Shown here piece after piece: positions 8,879 to 17,218 of a stretch of DNA of 34,724 nt (position 1 is its first letter; the number at the start of each line of letters is the position of its first letter). The translations under genes and the position numbers were made by a program. Below the pieces are notes generated by a model that searched no databases, was not told where the DNA came from, and was given only the letters and a program-made list of their open reading frames with translations. Location: NCBI GenBank assembly GCA_964421085.1, contig CAYQVO010000039.1, positions 1 to 34,724 of the forward strand, written 5' to 3'. Source of the stretch: CAYQVO01 sp964421085. GTDB lineage: Bacteria > Bdellovibrionota_C > UBA2361 > CAYQVO01.

Positions 8879-8932
8879 ACCGTTTAAGGACTACCGCTTC
8901 GGACAATCGATTGCCTCGCGCATCCTGTGAAC

Positions 8933-9575
8933 TCAGGCGGCGTGATTTAGAATAAACTCTCTTGCGGAGTCTCCTGAATTGACGAATGACGGATCGTTCA
9001 CAGCATCGGCGGCTTCAGGAAGAATCTCGTCAAAAGAACGATAAGTCCGGATAAACGGCGCATTCTCCGGGAATATTCGCGACAGGGCAGGGACATGATT
9101 CGTATCCGGTTTTTGAGAAGTTCCAGCGCCTGCTTCCGGGCTGTATCCCATACGTGGCCCGTAAAGCCCGGATGAAACTTTTTTGGAGCAGCGGGAGCAT
9201 CGCTCCAGACATCCGGGTCGGCGGCAGAAGGAAGCCATGATACACGGTCGATTTCCTTCTCCACACAGTGCTCGGCGTCCTGATACTGCGATTGAAAGAC
9301 CCAGCCGCCTCATTCATGAAGCGTTTTTGCAGTCTCGAAGTCGGAAGGATTGCGCGTCTCACGGCGCTTATTGCGGCGAAAATCGATGAACCAGAAGGAA
9401 GTTTTTCTCAGGCATTACCTGTCAAGCTCCGAACTGGAAAGGTCCAAAAGAATTCGCCGGACGAGAGAATATCGGTTTCATGCCCAGGCTGCCGGAGGGC
9501 TTTTGCTGCAGACTCGCCCGTCGCGCCGGCGTGATAATGGGCTATGGAAGTTCCAATACGCACCTGAAAAAGCAT
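8933..9575 (-). pseudogene. Decayed CgeB-like glycosyltransferase
   Basis: Fragments of one glycosyltransferase lie in order but in different frames. From an ATG at 9575 comes an N-terminus (RIGTSIAHYHAGATGESAAK) that ends at a TGA. In another frame follow FWFIDFRRNKR and PSDFETAKTLHE, an in-frame TGA, then GGWVFQSQYQDAEH, VSWLPSAADPDVW and HPGFTGHVWDTARKQALELL. A last frame shift at about 9110 leads to APFIRTYRSFDEILPEAADA and the stop at 8933. The WLPxAADP and FxGHxW..R..AL motifs are those of CgeB/DUF3880-type GT-B enzymes. At roughly 210 codons it is much shorter than an intact member, so internal parts are missing too. It starts eight bases after nth. At least two frame shifts and one stop make sequencing error alone unlikely. 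Confidence 0.7.
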
Positions 9576-9582
9576 GGAGGTT

Positions 9583-10248
9583 TCAAGATGTTTTCGGCAA
9601 GCCCCTGGAGGATCCCGCCGCGCTCAGTTTTCCGTACGGGCACCGCTTCAGGAGCGGACATTCGAGACACAGAGGCCTCGGCGCCCTGCATATCCGTCTT
9701 CCATGCAGAATGAGTCCATGATGGAGCTGATACCAGGACTCCGGTTTGAACCGTTTTCGGAGTTCCATCTCGACCTTTTCGGGCGTATTTCCGGAAGCGA
9801 GTCCAAGCCTCCGGCTTACGCGGAATACGTGCGTATCGACGGGAATTGTCTTTTCTATTTTCTGCTCTCCGAGAATGACGCTCGCGCTTTTTCGCCCGAT
9901 GCCGGGCAGTGTCAGAAGTTCGTCGAAGTCAGCCGGAAGAGAGCCATTGTACCGGTTGATAACCTCCTTCGAAAGGCGAATGAGGTTCTGCGACTTCGTT
10001 CTGTAGTAATTCACCGGTCGTATCACTTTGGACAGGCTCGAAAAACGCGCCTTGCCGAGGGATTCGAAGTCAGGCCACCTGGAAAACACAAGGGGAGATA
10101 TTTCATTCACCTTCCTGTCGGTGCACTGCGCAGACAGTATCACCGCCACGCAGAGTTGATACGGGCTGATGAAGTGAAGTTCGGACTTCGGCCCGGGGTA
10201 CAGCGCCGAAAGCTTTTCGAGAACAAAATCTTCAATCCTGCGGGACAT
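9583..10248 (-). CDS. nth: Endonuclease III (DNA glycosylase/AP lyase)
   Basis: Removes oxidised pyrimidines from DNA and cleaves the resulting abasic site in base-excision repair. The helix-hairpin-helix is LPGIGRKSASVIL (114-126), with the catalytic Lys120, and the catalytic Asp138 lies in VDTHVFRV. The C-terminal [4Fe-4S] loop is complete: Cys187, Cys194, Cys197 and Cys203 with C-x6-C-x2-C-x5-C spacing. Length (221 aa) is normal. It follows nagZ by 15 bases on the same strand and is probably co-transcribed. The broken CgeB-like gene lies directly downstream. The iron-sulfur cluster requirement links it to the suf genes in this window. Confidence 0.95.
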   Translation of the reverse strand: MSRRIEDFVLEKLSALYPGPKSELHFISPYQLCVAVILSAQCTDRKVNEISPLVFSRWPDFESLGKARFSSLSKVIRPVNYYRTKSQNLIRLSKEVINRYNGSLPADFDELLTLPGIGRKSASVILGEQKIEKTIPVDTHVFRVSRRLGLASGNTPEKVEMELRKRFKPESWYQLHHGLILHGRRICRAPRPLCLECPLLKRCPYGKLSAAGSSRGLPKTS

Positions 10249-10263
10249 CTCCTGCCTCTCCTG

Positions 10264-11298
10264 CTAAGGAATGAGCGACTCCAGTATTACCGGAACATGC
10301 ATTTTTACTTTTTCCAGAGCGTTTCTGATTCTTCCTTTCGCGCGGGCGCACGACGAAGTGAAAGCGACATCCTTTTCCGCCCGCGCAAGTTTCTCGGCGA
10401 GAAGCAGCGGCGCTTCCGATTCGGGCTGTGAGAAGCGGGAAGCGCAGAACATGTCGCAGCCCGCTTTGATTGAACGGACTGCCCCGTCGCCCCTTTCAAA
10501 AATTTCTTTGACAGCCTCCATGTTGAGGTCGTCGGTTATTATCACCCCCCGGAATTTCATTTTCTCACGGAGTATTCCGGAGAGGATTGGCGCGGATATT
10601 GTCGCCGGATTGCAGGCGTCGATCTCCGGGAAAAGGATATGAGCTGTCATTATAAACGGGAAACCGGCTTTTGCCGCGGCTTCGAAGGGCTTGAGCTCGC
10701 AGGCGGAAAGTTCTTCGACAGTTTTACGAATGACAGGTAGTTCAATGTGAGAATCCGTTGATGTGTCTCCATGCCCCGGAAAGTGCTTCCCGCAGCACAT
10801 GATACCTCCATCAACAAGCGCCTTTGCAAATGGAAGAGCAGCCGTTATTACCTCCGCCGGAGTGGCTCCAAAAGCCCGCGGACCTATGATCGGATTCGAC
10901 GGATTCGAGTTGACATCAAGGACAGGCGCAAACGAAAGATTAATCCCGAGAGATCGAAGTTCCGCAGCCATCTGTCTGCCGATATCTCCGGAGGAGCCGC
11001 TGTATTCCAGAGCGGAAGGAAAGTGCGAAATCGGAGGGGGAACTCTGTGAACCCGGCCGCCTTCGTGATCGAGAGAAACAAAAAATTTTTCTCTTCCGAT
11101 CATCGCGCCGGTTTCCCGGAGAAGTTCGCACAATGCATTGTGCCATTCTCTGTATTCGAGATCATGGGCGAAATTATATGCAAAAAGGATGACGCCCGCC
11201 GGACGCAGGGTCGAGAGGATTCGCCGGTCGGTTTCGTTGAGTGAGATACCCGAGAGTCCCACTATGAAATGATCGCCACAGGCGCTGAGAAGGCTCAT
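10264..11298 (-). CDS. nagZ: Beta-N-acetylhexosaminidase (GH3)
   Basis: Cleaves GlcNAc from anhydromuropeptides during peptidoglycan recycling in the cytoplasm. NagZ hallmarks: KHFPGHGDTSTDSH (171-184), carrying the flexible-loop His general acid, and ITDDLNM (254-260), whose first Asp (256) is the expected nucleophile. The substrate loop SLDHEGGRVHRV (75-86) is also present. No signal peptide is visible, in keeping with a cytoplasmic NagZ rather than a secreted GH3 enzyme. Length (344 aa) is typical. The ATG has no clear Shine-Dalgarno. It heads a minus-strand unit with nth and is divergent from panB across 81 bases. AmpG or AmpD are not nearby. Confidence 0.92.
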   Translation of the reverse strand: MSLLSACGDHFIVGLSGISLNETDRRILSTLRPAGVILFAYNFAHDLEYREWHNALCELLRETGAMIGREKFFVSLDHEGGRVHRVPPPISHFPSALEYSGSSGDIGRQMAAELRSLGINLSFAPVLDVNSNPSNPIIGPRAFGATPAEVITAALPFAKALVDGGIMCCGKHFPGHGDTSTDSHIELPVIRKTVEELSACELKPFEAAAKAGFPFIMTAHILFPEIDACNPATISAPILSGILREKMKFRGVIITDDLNMEAVKEIFERGDGAVRSIKAGCDMFCASRFSQPESEAPLLLAEKLARAEKDVAFTSSCARAKGRIRNALEKVKMHVPVILESLIP

Positions 11299-11379
11299 GA
11301 AGGGAACTTTTTTTAATTTTTCATACGTGTGATACTCCCCACTATATCAAGCGCCAACCCTTTTGAGGAGTGACTTGCC

Positions 11380-12213
11380 GTGAATGAGAAAACAATCCGT
11401 CCTGTTACTGTTCCGGTCATCCGCCGGTTCAAGGAAAATCAGCGTAAGATCGCGGCTATTACCGCTTACGACTTCGCCTTTGCGCGTCTTTTCGATCTTT
11501 CAGGCATCGATCTCATCCTGGTCGGCGACTCTCTCGGCATGGTCTTTCAGGGAAACAGAAACACTCTGCCGGTGACTCTTGACGAGATGATTTATCACTG
11601 CCGCTGTGTGGTGCGCGGCGTGGAAAGAGCGCTGGTTGCCGGAGATCTTCCCTTCGGCTCGTACCAGGCGTCTCTGGAGGATGCTCTCCGGGCGGGCATG
11701 AGGCTCGTCAAGGAAGGCGGGGTCTCCGCGGTGAAACTCGAAGGGGGGGCCAGGATGGCGCCTGTGATCGAAGGGCTCGTGGAAAGCGGCGTTCCCGTCA
11801 TGGGGCACATCGGCCTCACGCCTCAGTCTTNNNNNNNNNNAAAGAGCGCGACGACGTCGGCGCCGGGAGTTCTGTATTCGGCATCCGAAATAATTGAACA
11901 GGCGCTTGCCATTGAGCAGGCCGGGGCGTTTGCAGTCGTCCTGGAGTGCATTCCTGCCGAAGTCGCCCGTAAGGCGACTTCCAGGCTTTCCATTCCGACA
12001 ATCGGTATTGGAGCGGGGCCTCACTGCGACGGGCAGATTCTGGTGATGCATGATCTTCTCGGTCTTTCGCAGGGCCATGATGTGCGCTTCGTGCGAAGGT
12101 ACGCTGAACTGGGAGAGGAGATCGGAAAGGCCGTGTCCGGTTATGTGCGGGATGTCGCAGAGGGGGCTTTTCCTGCGGAGAATGAGAGTTTTCACGACCC
12201 GGCGATCATGTGA
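11380..12213 (+). CDS. panB: 3-methyl-2-oxobutanoate hydroxymethyltransferase
   Basis: First committed step of pantothenate synthesis: transfers a hydroxymethyl group from methylene-tetrahydrofolate to alpha-ketoisovalerate. Motifs: ITAYDFAFARL, LVGDSLGMV (47-55, metal-binding Asp50), VKLEGG (118-123), GHIGLTPQS (142-150), VVLECIP with the catalytic Glu, and TIGIGAGPHCDGQILVMHDLLGL. The GTG start has GAGGAG (11365-11370) nine bases upstream. Ten N at 11831-11840 fall just after LTPQS, where the family has a VxxxGGxxxQG segment; the frame resumes correctly after them, but the true missing length is unknown. It is followed at 138 bases by the panD-like gene. Confidence 0.93.
   Translation: MNEKTIRPVTVPVIRRFKENQRKIAAITAYDFAFARLFDLSGIDLILVGDSLGMVFQGNRNTLPVTLDEMIYHCRCVVRGVERALVAGDLPFGSYQASLEDALRAGMRLVKEGGVSAVKLEGGARMAPVIEGLVESGVPVMGHIGLTPQSXXXXKSATTSAPGVLYSASEIIEQALAIEQAGAFAVVLECIPAEVARKATSRLSIPTIGIGAGPHCDGQILVMHDLLGLSQGHDVRFVRRYAELGEEIGKAVSGYVRDVAEGAFPAENESFHDPAIM
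11831..11840. other. Assembly gap (10 N) inside panB
   Basis: Exactly ten N, a placeholder gap. It interrupts panB where a conserved Gly-Gly segment is expected, so that segment is not readable and the real gap length is unknown. Confidence 0.98.
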
Positions 12214-12351
12214 AAAGGCCTTTTTCGGGCATTTGATGATTTTCTCCTGAAATCGCGCTAAGGTGGGCGATGATATCCACGCCCGCCCTTCCCCCGGCGC
12301 CCGGGCGGAGCTGAAGGGTCGTGGCGGCGGCGAGTTTAAAGGAAAGTCTGT

Positions 12352-12759
12352 ATGGCAGGTTTCAGGCAGCTTCTTAAGTCGGAAATTTTGAGAGCGACCG
12401 TATCATCAGTGAAATCGAGCAACAGCTCATGCGCCGTGGAACTTTCGCAGCGGCTTCTCACAGATGCGGATCTTATCGAACATGAAAAAGTCCAGGTCTG
12501 GCATGCGGCTTCGGGGAGGAGCTTCGAAGGCTACGTCCTTCTCAAGGAAGAGAGCGACGCAAACGGCGTCGGGATATCCGGGCCGGTGACTCAGTATGTT
12601 CATGAGGGAGACGAAATCGAGATTGCCGCGTTTGTGTACGTTCCGGAATTCGAAAGCGGCGGGCGGCGGCCGAAGAGAATCGATCTGAACGATGGAGTTG
12701 AAAGCGCCTGTCGCCGCATCTCCGCCCCGCTCTTTTATTCCACTCAGAAGACGGTGTAG
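12352..12759 (+). CDS. PanD-like protein with altered catalytic residues
   Basis: Overall similarity to aspartate 1-decarboxylase, which makes beta-alanine for pantothenate: LLKSEILRATV at the N-terminus, LLTDADLIEHEKVQVW, GYVLL, and YVHEGDEIEIAAFVYV match the small beta-barrel pattern, and it follows panB. But key positions differ from the E. coli enzyme when aligned by eye. Lys9 becomes Glu11, His11 becomes Leu13, Arg54 becomes Ser57, Thr57 becomes Gly60 and Asn72 becomes Ser76; Tyr58 is kept as Tyr61. The self-cleavage Gly24-Ser25 becomes Ser25-Ser26 (or Cys-Ala in an alternative alignment). It may not self-process to the pyruvoyl form. AAAGGAAAG lies upstream of the ATG. The C-terminal 30 residues are unlike PanD. 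Confidence 0.7.
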   Translation: MAGFRQLLKSEILRATVSSVKSSNSSCAVELSQRLLTDADLIEHEKVQVWHAASGRSFEGYVLLKEESDANGVGISGPVTQYVHEGDEIEIAAFVYVPEFESGGRRPKRIDLNDGVESACRRISAPLFYSTQKTV

Positions 12760-12770
12760 CTTCTTCAATC

Positions 12771-13937
12771 ATGCGCGTTCGTCTTACACAGATAATCGAC
12801 TACTGGATAGGGGCGCCTCTTTGCGCCATATTCTCCATCCTGCAGTTCATGCGGCGATTGATCGGGAAAGATCGGCCCTGCGAACCCCGGAAGATTCTTT
12901 TCATAGAAATCAGCGAAATGGGGAGCGCCGTAATTGCCTATTCCGCTTTGATGAAAGCCCGGGCGAAAGTCGGCGCTGAAGGCCTGTACTTTCTGGTTTT
13001 CGAAAAAAACCGGGAAAGTGTGGAACTTCTCGACATAATTCCCAGGGAGCACATAATCACAGTTCCTGATGAGTCTTTCCTTTCATTCGCCGCCGGAGCT
13101 TTTGCGGCTCTTCGCAGGGTCCGCGATGCCGGCATTGATACAGTGATTGATCTCGAACTCTTCTCCCGTTTCACCGCGCTTTTCTCTTTTGCTTCCGGAG
13201 CGGTCAACCGGGCCGGCTTCCACAATTACACGGCCGAAGGACTTTACCGCGGTACATTCATCACTCACCGGGTCTTCTACAATCATCACCAGCATATGGC
13301 GAAAAATTTTCTCGCGCTGGTCAACTCGCTTTTTTCCGGCGAAGTTGAACTTCCGCTGCTGAAGAGGAATGTTGAAAGCGATCTGCTTCCGCTTCCCGAG
13401 TACAAGGTCACGGAGGAACAGAGACGGGCTGTTTCTGAAATGCTCTCGACTGCGCCGCCCGGGACGAAGTTTGTCGTTATTAACCCGGATCCCGGCGAAG
13501 CTCTTCCGATTCGGGGATGGCCCATGGAGAATTTCGCGGAGGTTTCAAAAAGAATCGCCGCAGGCGATCCTTCAATAACCATTGTCGTGATCGGGCTTGC
13601 ACGCTCGAAAGTGTACGCGGAAGCGATAAGCGAAACTCTCGGCGAAGTTGTTGCGCTGCTGAAAACGAGCGAATTGATGCGGGGTAATGACAGCGGGCCG
13701 GCGCACTTTGCTTCGCTCACAGACATAAAGATAGTCACGCTCTTTGGTCCGGAGACTCCGGCTCTTTACGGACCCCTGAGCGGAAACGCGGTCAATATAT
13801 CTTCAGGGTTCGCGTGTTCTCCCTGTCTTTCTGCTGCGAACCATCGTCACAGTATCTGCCGCGATAACAAGTGTCTCAAGTGCATCGAGCCCGTTTACGT
13901 TGCCGAAAAAGTGCTGGGACTGCTGGGGGAAGGATGA
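12771..13937 (+). CDS. GT9 heptosyltransferase-like glycosyltransferase
   Basis: Likely adds a sugar (heptose in the best-known members) to lipopolysaccharide core or another surface glycan. The N-terminal DYWIGAPLCAIFSILQFM is a membrane-associating helix seen in some GT9 proteins. KILFIEISEMGSAV (41-54) starts the GT-B N-domain, and NDSGPAHFAS (305-314) with TLFGPETPALYGPL is the donor-site signature. A C-terminal Cys set (CSPC, C, C, CLKC) is typical. Between SETLG and EVVALLKTSELM the usual DLTGKT-type segment, roughly 15-20 residues, seems absent. The start has no good ribosome site and lies 11 bases after the panD-like gene. Its stop overlaps the next ATG (ATGA). Confidence 0.82.
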   Translation: MRVRLTQIIDYWIGAPLCAIFSILQFMRRLIGKDRPCEPRKILFIEISEMGSAVIAYSALMKARAKVGAEGLYFLVFEKNRESVELLDIIPREHIITVPDESFLSFAAGAFAALRRVRDAGIDTVIDLELFSRFTALFSFASGAVNRAGFHNYTAEGLYRGTFITHRVFYNHHQHMAKNFLALVNSLFSGEVELPLLKRNVESDLLPLPEYKVTEEQRRAVSEMLSTAPPGTKFVVINPDPGEALPIRGWPMENFAEVSKRIAAGDPSITIVVIGLARSKVYAEAISETLGEVVALLKTSELMRGNDSGPAHFASLTDIKIVTLFGPETPALYGPLSGNAVNISSGFACSPCLSAANHRHSICRDNKCLKCIEPVYVAEKVLGLLGEG

Positions 13938-15367
13938 AGCCGGCAGACGGGTGGCTTCGTATTGCTGCAGTTATAGTCACAGCAGGCGTTATCCTTCGCC
14001 TTGCCTACATGAATTTCTGCTGCCTCATTCCCGAGGAAGCTTACTACTGGAAATACGCCGAGCATCTGGATATCGGGTATCTGGATCATCCCCCCATGGT
14101 GGCGCTTTCAATCTATCTGGGGACTCTTCTTTTCGGAACGACGGAATTCGGGGTGAGGATTACCGGAATCCTCTGGTGGCTCGCCGCGGCTGGATTTGTC
14201 TATGGTCTGGCAAAAGACATATATGACAGAAAGAGCGCGTACGGCGCATGCATTCTCTTTTCCGCGCTTCCATACTTTTTCGGCACGGGCTTTTTCATGA
14301 CGCCCGATACGCCTCTTCTCACGTGCTGGGCGGGAACTCTTTATTTCCTCCACCGGTCTCTCGTGCGGGGCGAAAGCAGAGCATGGTGGGGCGTGGGGCT
14401 GATGCTGGGGCTGGGAATGCTCTCAAAGTACCCGATCGCTCTTCTCGGCGGTGCGATAATTGTCTATATGCTTGCAGACATCGAGGCCAGGAAGTTTTTT
14501 TTCAGATGGCAGCCATATGCCGCTGCTGTGACTGCTCTCCTTATTTTTTCTCCGGTCCTTATCTGGAATATCGAACATGACTGGGCTTCATTTGCTTTCC
14601 AGAGTGCAGACAGACTCGACAAGCCCCTGGAGTTCTCTCTTCACATGCTCCTGGCGCATGTTCTTCTTGTGCTGACGCCTGCCGGGTTCGTGGTGTTCAT
14701 CAAGGGGCTCAGACCGGCGTCCCTCCGGAGCAGGGACGGGATGTTCATCTGGATCTTCACCCTCGTTCCTCTTCTGGTATTCGCGTTTTTCAGCCTTTCT
14801 CACGAGGTGAAAATCAACTGGACCGGCCCCGTGTTTCTTGCGCTTCTTCCATATCTTGGCGGCACGTTGGCGTCGGTGGAGAAGGCGTGGAAATGGACAA
14901 TTGCCGTTCTCTTCGCCGTTTACGCCATATTTCTCCAGTATGTGTCGTTCGGAATTCCCGGGGTTCCATATCCGAAAAACATGCACAAGTTTCTTACCGG
15001 GCCGGATATTGCCGCAAAGGTCGAAGCGATTTCGGGGGAGGTCTCCCGTTCCACTGGGTCGGCCCCTGTCGTTGTGGGAATGGACAAGCACTACCTTGCG
15101 AGTCAGCTTGGATTTTATCTTCGCCAGGAAACAGCAGGCAGGGCTCTCTTCCGCCTTCCCTCCCTCATGTACCGCTTCTGGAGCAGCCCGGGAGATTACG
15201 CGGGGCGGAACATGATTCTCATCAGCCGTACGGCGACCGACCTTGATGACACAATTGTTCAGCCCCACTTCGGGAAAGTGGGCCCGCGGGAGACGCTGGA
15301 TAACACGCGAAACGGGCGTGTGGTGGGCCGTTTTTATTATCGAGTGGCTCAGGGGTATCGCCCCTGA
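13934..15367 (+). CDS. GT39/PMT-type membrane glycosyltransferase
   Basis: Polytopic inner-membrane glycosyltransferase of the dolichyl/undecaprenyl-phosphate-sugar dependent kind (ArnT/PMT_2 group). The first extracytoplasmic loop carries PEEAYYWKYAEHLDIGYLDH (33-51), with the conserved acidic residue and the DHPP motif. About ten hydrophobic segments follow, and a soluble domain occupies about 360-477. The ATG at 13934 is preceded by GGGGGAAGG and overlaps the GT9 stop by four bases, so translational coupling is likely. An earlier in-frame ATG at 13871 lies inside GT9 and is unlikely. Likely role: sugar transfer to lipid A, a polysaccharide or a protein on the periplasmic side; the acceptor is unknown. 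Confidence 0.85.
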   Translation: MKPADGWLRIAAVIVTAGVILRLAYMNFCCLIPEEAYYWKYAEHLDIGYLDHPPMVALSIYLGTLLFGTTEFGVRITGILWWLAAAGFVYGLAKDIYDRKSAYGACILFSALPYFFGTGFFMTPDTPLLTCWAGTLYFLHRSLVRGESRAWWGVGLMLGLGMLSKYPIALLGGAIIVYMLADIEARKFFFRWQPYAAAVTALLIFSPVLIWNIEHDWASFAFQSADRLDKPLEFSLHMLLAHVLLVLTPAGFVVFIKGLRPASLRSRDGMFIWIFTLVPLLVFAFFSLSHEVKINWTGPVFLALLPYLGGTLASVEKAWKWTIAVLFAVYAIFLQYVSFGIPGVPYPKNMHKFLTGPDIAAKVEAISGEVSRSTGSAPVVVGMDKHYLASQLGFYLRQETAGRALFRLPSLMYRFWSSPGDYAGRNMILISRTATDLDDTIVQPHFGKVGPRETLDNTRNGRVVGRFYYRVAQGYRP

Positions 15368-15377
15368 GGTGTGCGCT

Positions 15378-15851
15378 ATGGCTAAAGCAACCGAACAGAA
15401 AGAATCACCCCGGAAAGTAATCGCCGTCAACAAGAAGGCGAGATTCCAGTACCATATCATCGAAAAGTTCGAGGCCGGCCTTGTTCTTCTCGGGTCTGAG
15501 ATAAAATCACTGCGCGAAGGCCATATCACAATCAACGAGAGCTACGTCAGGCCCCAGGGAAATGAGCTCATATTGCTCAATGCCCACATAAAAGAGTACG
15601 CTTTCAGCCGCCATGAGAAGATCGATCCTCTCAGGCCGCGAAAGCTTCTGATGCATAGATCGGAGATCAACAGGCTCAGAGGCCGCGTCGAGCAGAAAGG
15701 ATTGACGATTGTTCCGCTCAGTGTTTACCTGATTCGCGGAAGAGCGAAGATGGAACTCGCTCTTGTAAAAGGCAAGGATGCGCCTGATAAGCGCGAGACT
15801 ATCAAAGAACGGGAAGCCGATCGTGAAATGGCCCGTTATGTGAAGAGATGA
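15378..15851 (+). CDS. smpB: tmRNA-binding protein SmpB
   Basis: Partner of tmRNA in rescuing stalled ribosomes. The OB-fold core is recognisable: NKKARFQYHIIEKFEAGLVL, GSEIKSLREG, SYVRPQGNELILLNAHI, SRHEKIDPLRPRKLLMHRSE, then GLTIVPLSVYLIRGRAKMEL. The basic tail (KRETIKEREADREMARYVKR) is the part that enters the mRNA channel. The 157-residue length is typical. The ATG at 15378 has GAGG (15366-15369) eight bases upstream; a longer open frame starting at 15243 overlaps the previous gene and is not used. The stop overlaps the permease ATG by four bases. No ssrA gene was recognised in the window. Confidence 0.96.
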   Translation: MAKATEQKESPRKVIAVNKKARFQYHIIEKFEAGLVLLGSEIKSLREGHITINESYVRPQGNELILLNAHIKEYAFSRHEKIDPLRPRKLLMHRSEINRLRGRVEQKGLTIVPLSVYLIRGRAKMELALVKGKDAPDKRETIKEREADREMARYVKR

Positions 15852-17212
15852 TCCGGAATCCTGCAGCGAGAGGTTCGAGCGTTCGCCGGGAAGTCGCCGG
15901 AGGCGCTGCGACGTTCGTTGCAATGGCATACATCATTGTTGTGAACCCCGCTATTCTTTCCCGGATCGGTCTCCCGATGGGAGCAAGCACAGTGGCGACT
16001 ATTCTTGCCGCTGCATTCGGCTCGATTCTTATGGGACTGTACGCGGACAGGCCGATCGCCGTCGCCCCATACATGGGAGAGAACGCTTTCATCGCCTTCA
16101 GCCTGCCGGTTCTCGGTGTTGCATGGCCGGAAATCATGGGAATTGTCTTTGTGAGCGGCGCTCTGTTTGCCGCTTTAACCGTTTTCCGGCTGAGGTCATG
16201 GCTCCTGCAGTCCATCTCGCCGAGCGTGAAGAACAGCTTCGCAGTCGGAATAGGGCTCTTTCTTGCGATGATCGGCCTTTATCAGACAGGGATTGTAACG
16301 AGCGCGGCTGCCGGGATGCCTGCGGAGGCTCTTTTAGACTCCACGACGCACCTTCTTTCCGCGCCGTCTGTTCCGATGAAGCTTGGAGATATTCATGATC
16401 CGCGTGTCCTGCTCGCAATTGGCGGATTTATTGTTATCAGCGTGCTGAGCATCCGGCGCATTCCGGGCGCCATTCTTCTCGGCATGATTATTACCGCTTT
16501 TTCAGGTTATCTCCTCGGGTTCGCTCAGGCGCCCGGTCATATCTTCAGTGTACCGTTTTCCGGGAAGTATGAGATCGGGATTCTTTTTATGAAGCTTCAG
16601 ATAATCCCGGTGCTGAAGTTTTCGCTCTTCCCGGTTTTTCTGACGCTTTTCCTCATGACCTTTCTGGATACTCTTGGAACACTCATGGCGGTCGGCGCCT
16701 CAGGCGGCATGCTCGACAAAGATGGAAACATTCCCGGCGTTGAAAAGCCGATGATGGTCGACGCCGTTACGTGCATGTTCAGCGGTATCATCGGAACTTC
16801 CAGCAGCGGCGCTTTTGCCGAATCTCTCGTTGGAATCAGGGAGGGAGCAAGAACCGGCCTTTCTGCAGTAGTCACGGGTCTTTTGTTTTTTGCGGCGCTT
16901 TTCTTCATTCCGCTTGTCGAGCCCCTTCAGCAGCTTACGTACGCATACGGCCCCGCCCTGGTTTTTGTCGGCCTTCTTATGATGCCGTCAATCACGCGGA
17001 TAAATTTCGACGACCTCACCGAATTGGTTCCCGCCTTTGCCACCATTGTGATGATGGCGTGCACTCTCAATATCGCCGATGGAATGACGGCAGGGCTGCT
17101 TCTATATCCGGTTATGAAGGCGGGCGCAGGCAGGGCGAAAGAAATTTCCGCAGGATCAATCGTGCTCGCAGCGCTCTGCCTCGCATATTATGTATTCGGG
17201 ATGCCGCACTGA
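15848..17212 (+). CDS. AzgA/PbuG-type purine permease (NCS2)
   Basis: Inner-membrane symporter, most likely for hypoxanthine, guanine or adenine. Features: N-terminal REVAGGAATFVAMAYIIVVN, PYMGENAFIAF (family GMNAFF), SVKNSFAVGIGLFLAMIGLY, FLTLFLMTFLDTLGTLMAVG, GTSSSGAFAESLVGIREGAR and the late FATIVMMACTLNIADGM. At least twelve hydrophobic segments are visible across 454 residues. The ATG sits in an ATGA overlap with the smpB stop. It is the last gene of this plus-strand run, only six bases from the end of the converging gene, and no hairpin terminator was seen. The exact base transported cannot be told. Confidence 0.9.
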   Translation: MIRNPAARGSSVRREVAGGAATFVAMAYIIVVNPAILSRIGLPMGASTVATILAAAFGSILMGLYADRPIAVAPYMGENAFIAFSLPVLGVAWPEIMGIVFVSGALFAALTVFRLRSWLLQSISPSVKNSFAVGIGLFLAMIGLYQTGIVTSAAAGMPAEALLDSTTHLLSAPSVPMKLGDIHDPRVLLAIGGFIVISVLSIRRIPGAILLGMIITAFSGYLLGFAQAPGHIFSVPFSGKYEIGILFMKLQIIPVLKFSLFPVFLTLFLMTFLDTLGTLMAVGASGGMLDKDGNIPGVEKPMMVDAVTCMFSGIIGTSSSGAFAESLVGIREGARTGLSAVVTGLLFFAALFFIPLVEPLQQLTYAYGPALVFVGLLMMPSITRINFDDLTELVPAFATIVMMACTLNIADGMTAGLLLYPVMKAGAGRAKEISAGSIVLAALCLAYYVFGMPH

Positions 17213-17218
17213 GTTTTT

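Noticed and set aside
15243..15377. Longer open frame giving SmpB an extra 45-residue N-terminus
   Set aside because: It lies inside the preceding membrane glycosyltransferase; the family start and GAGG site fit the ATG at 15378.
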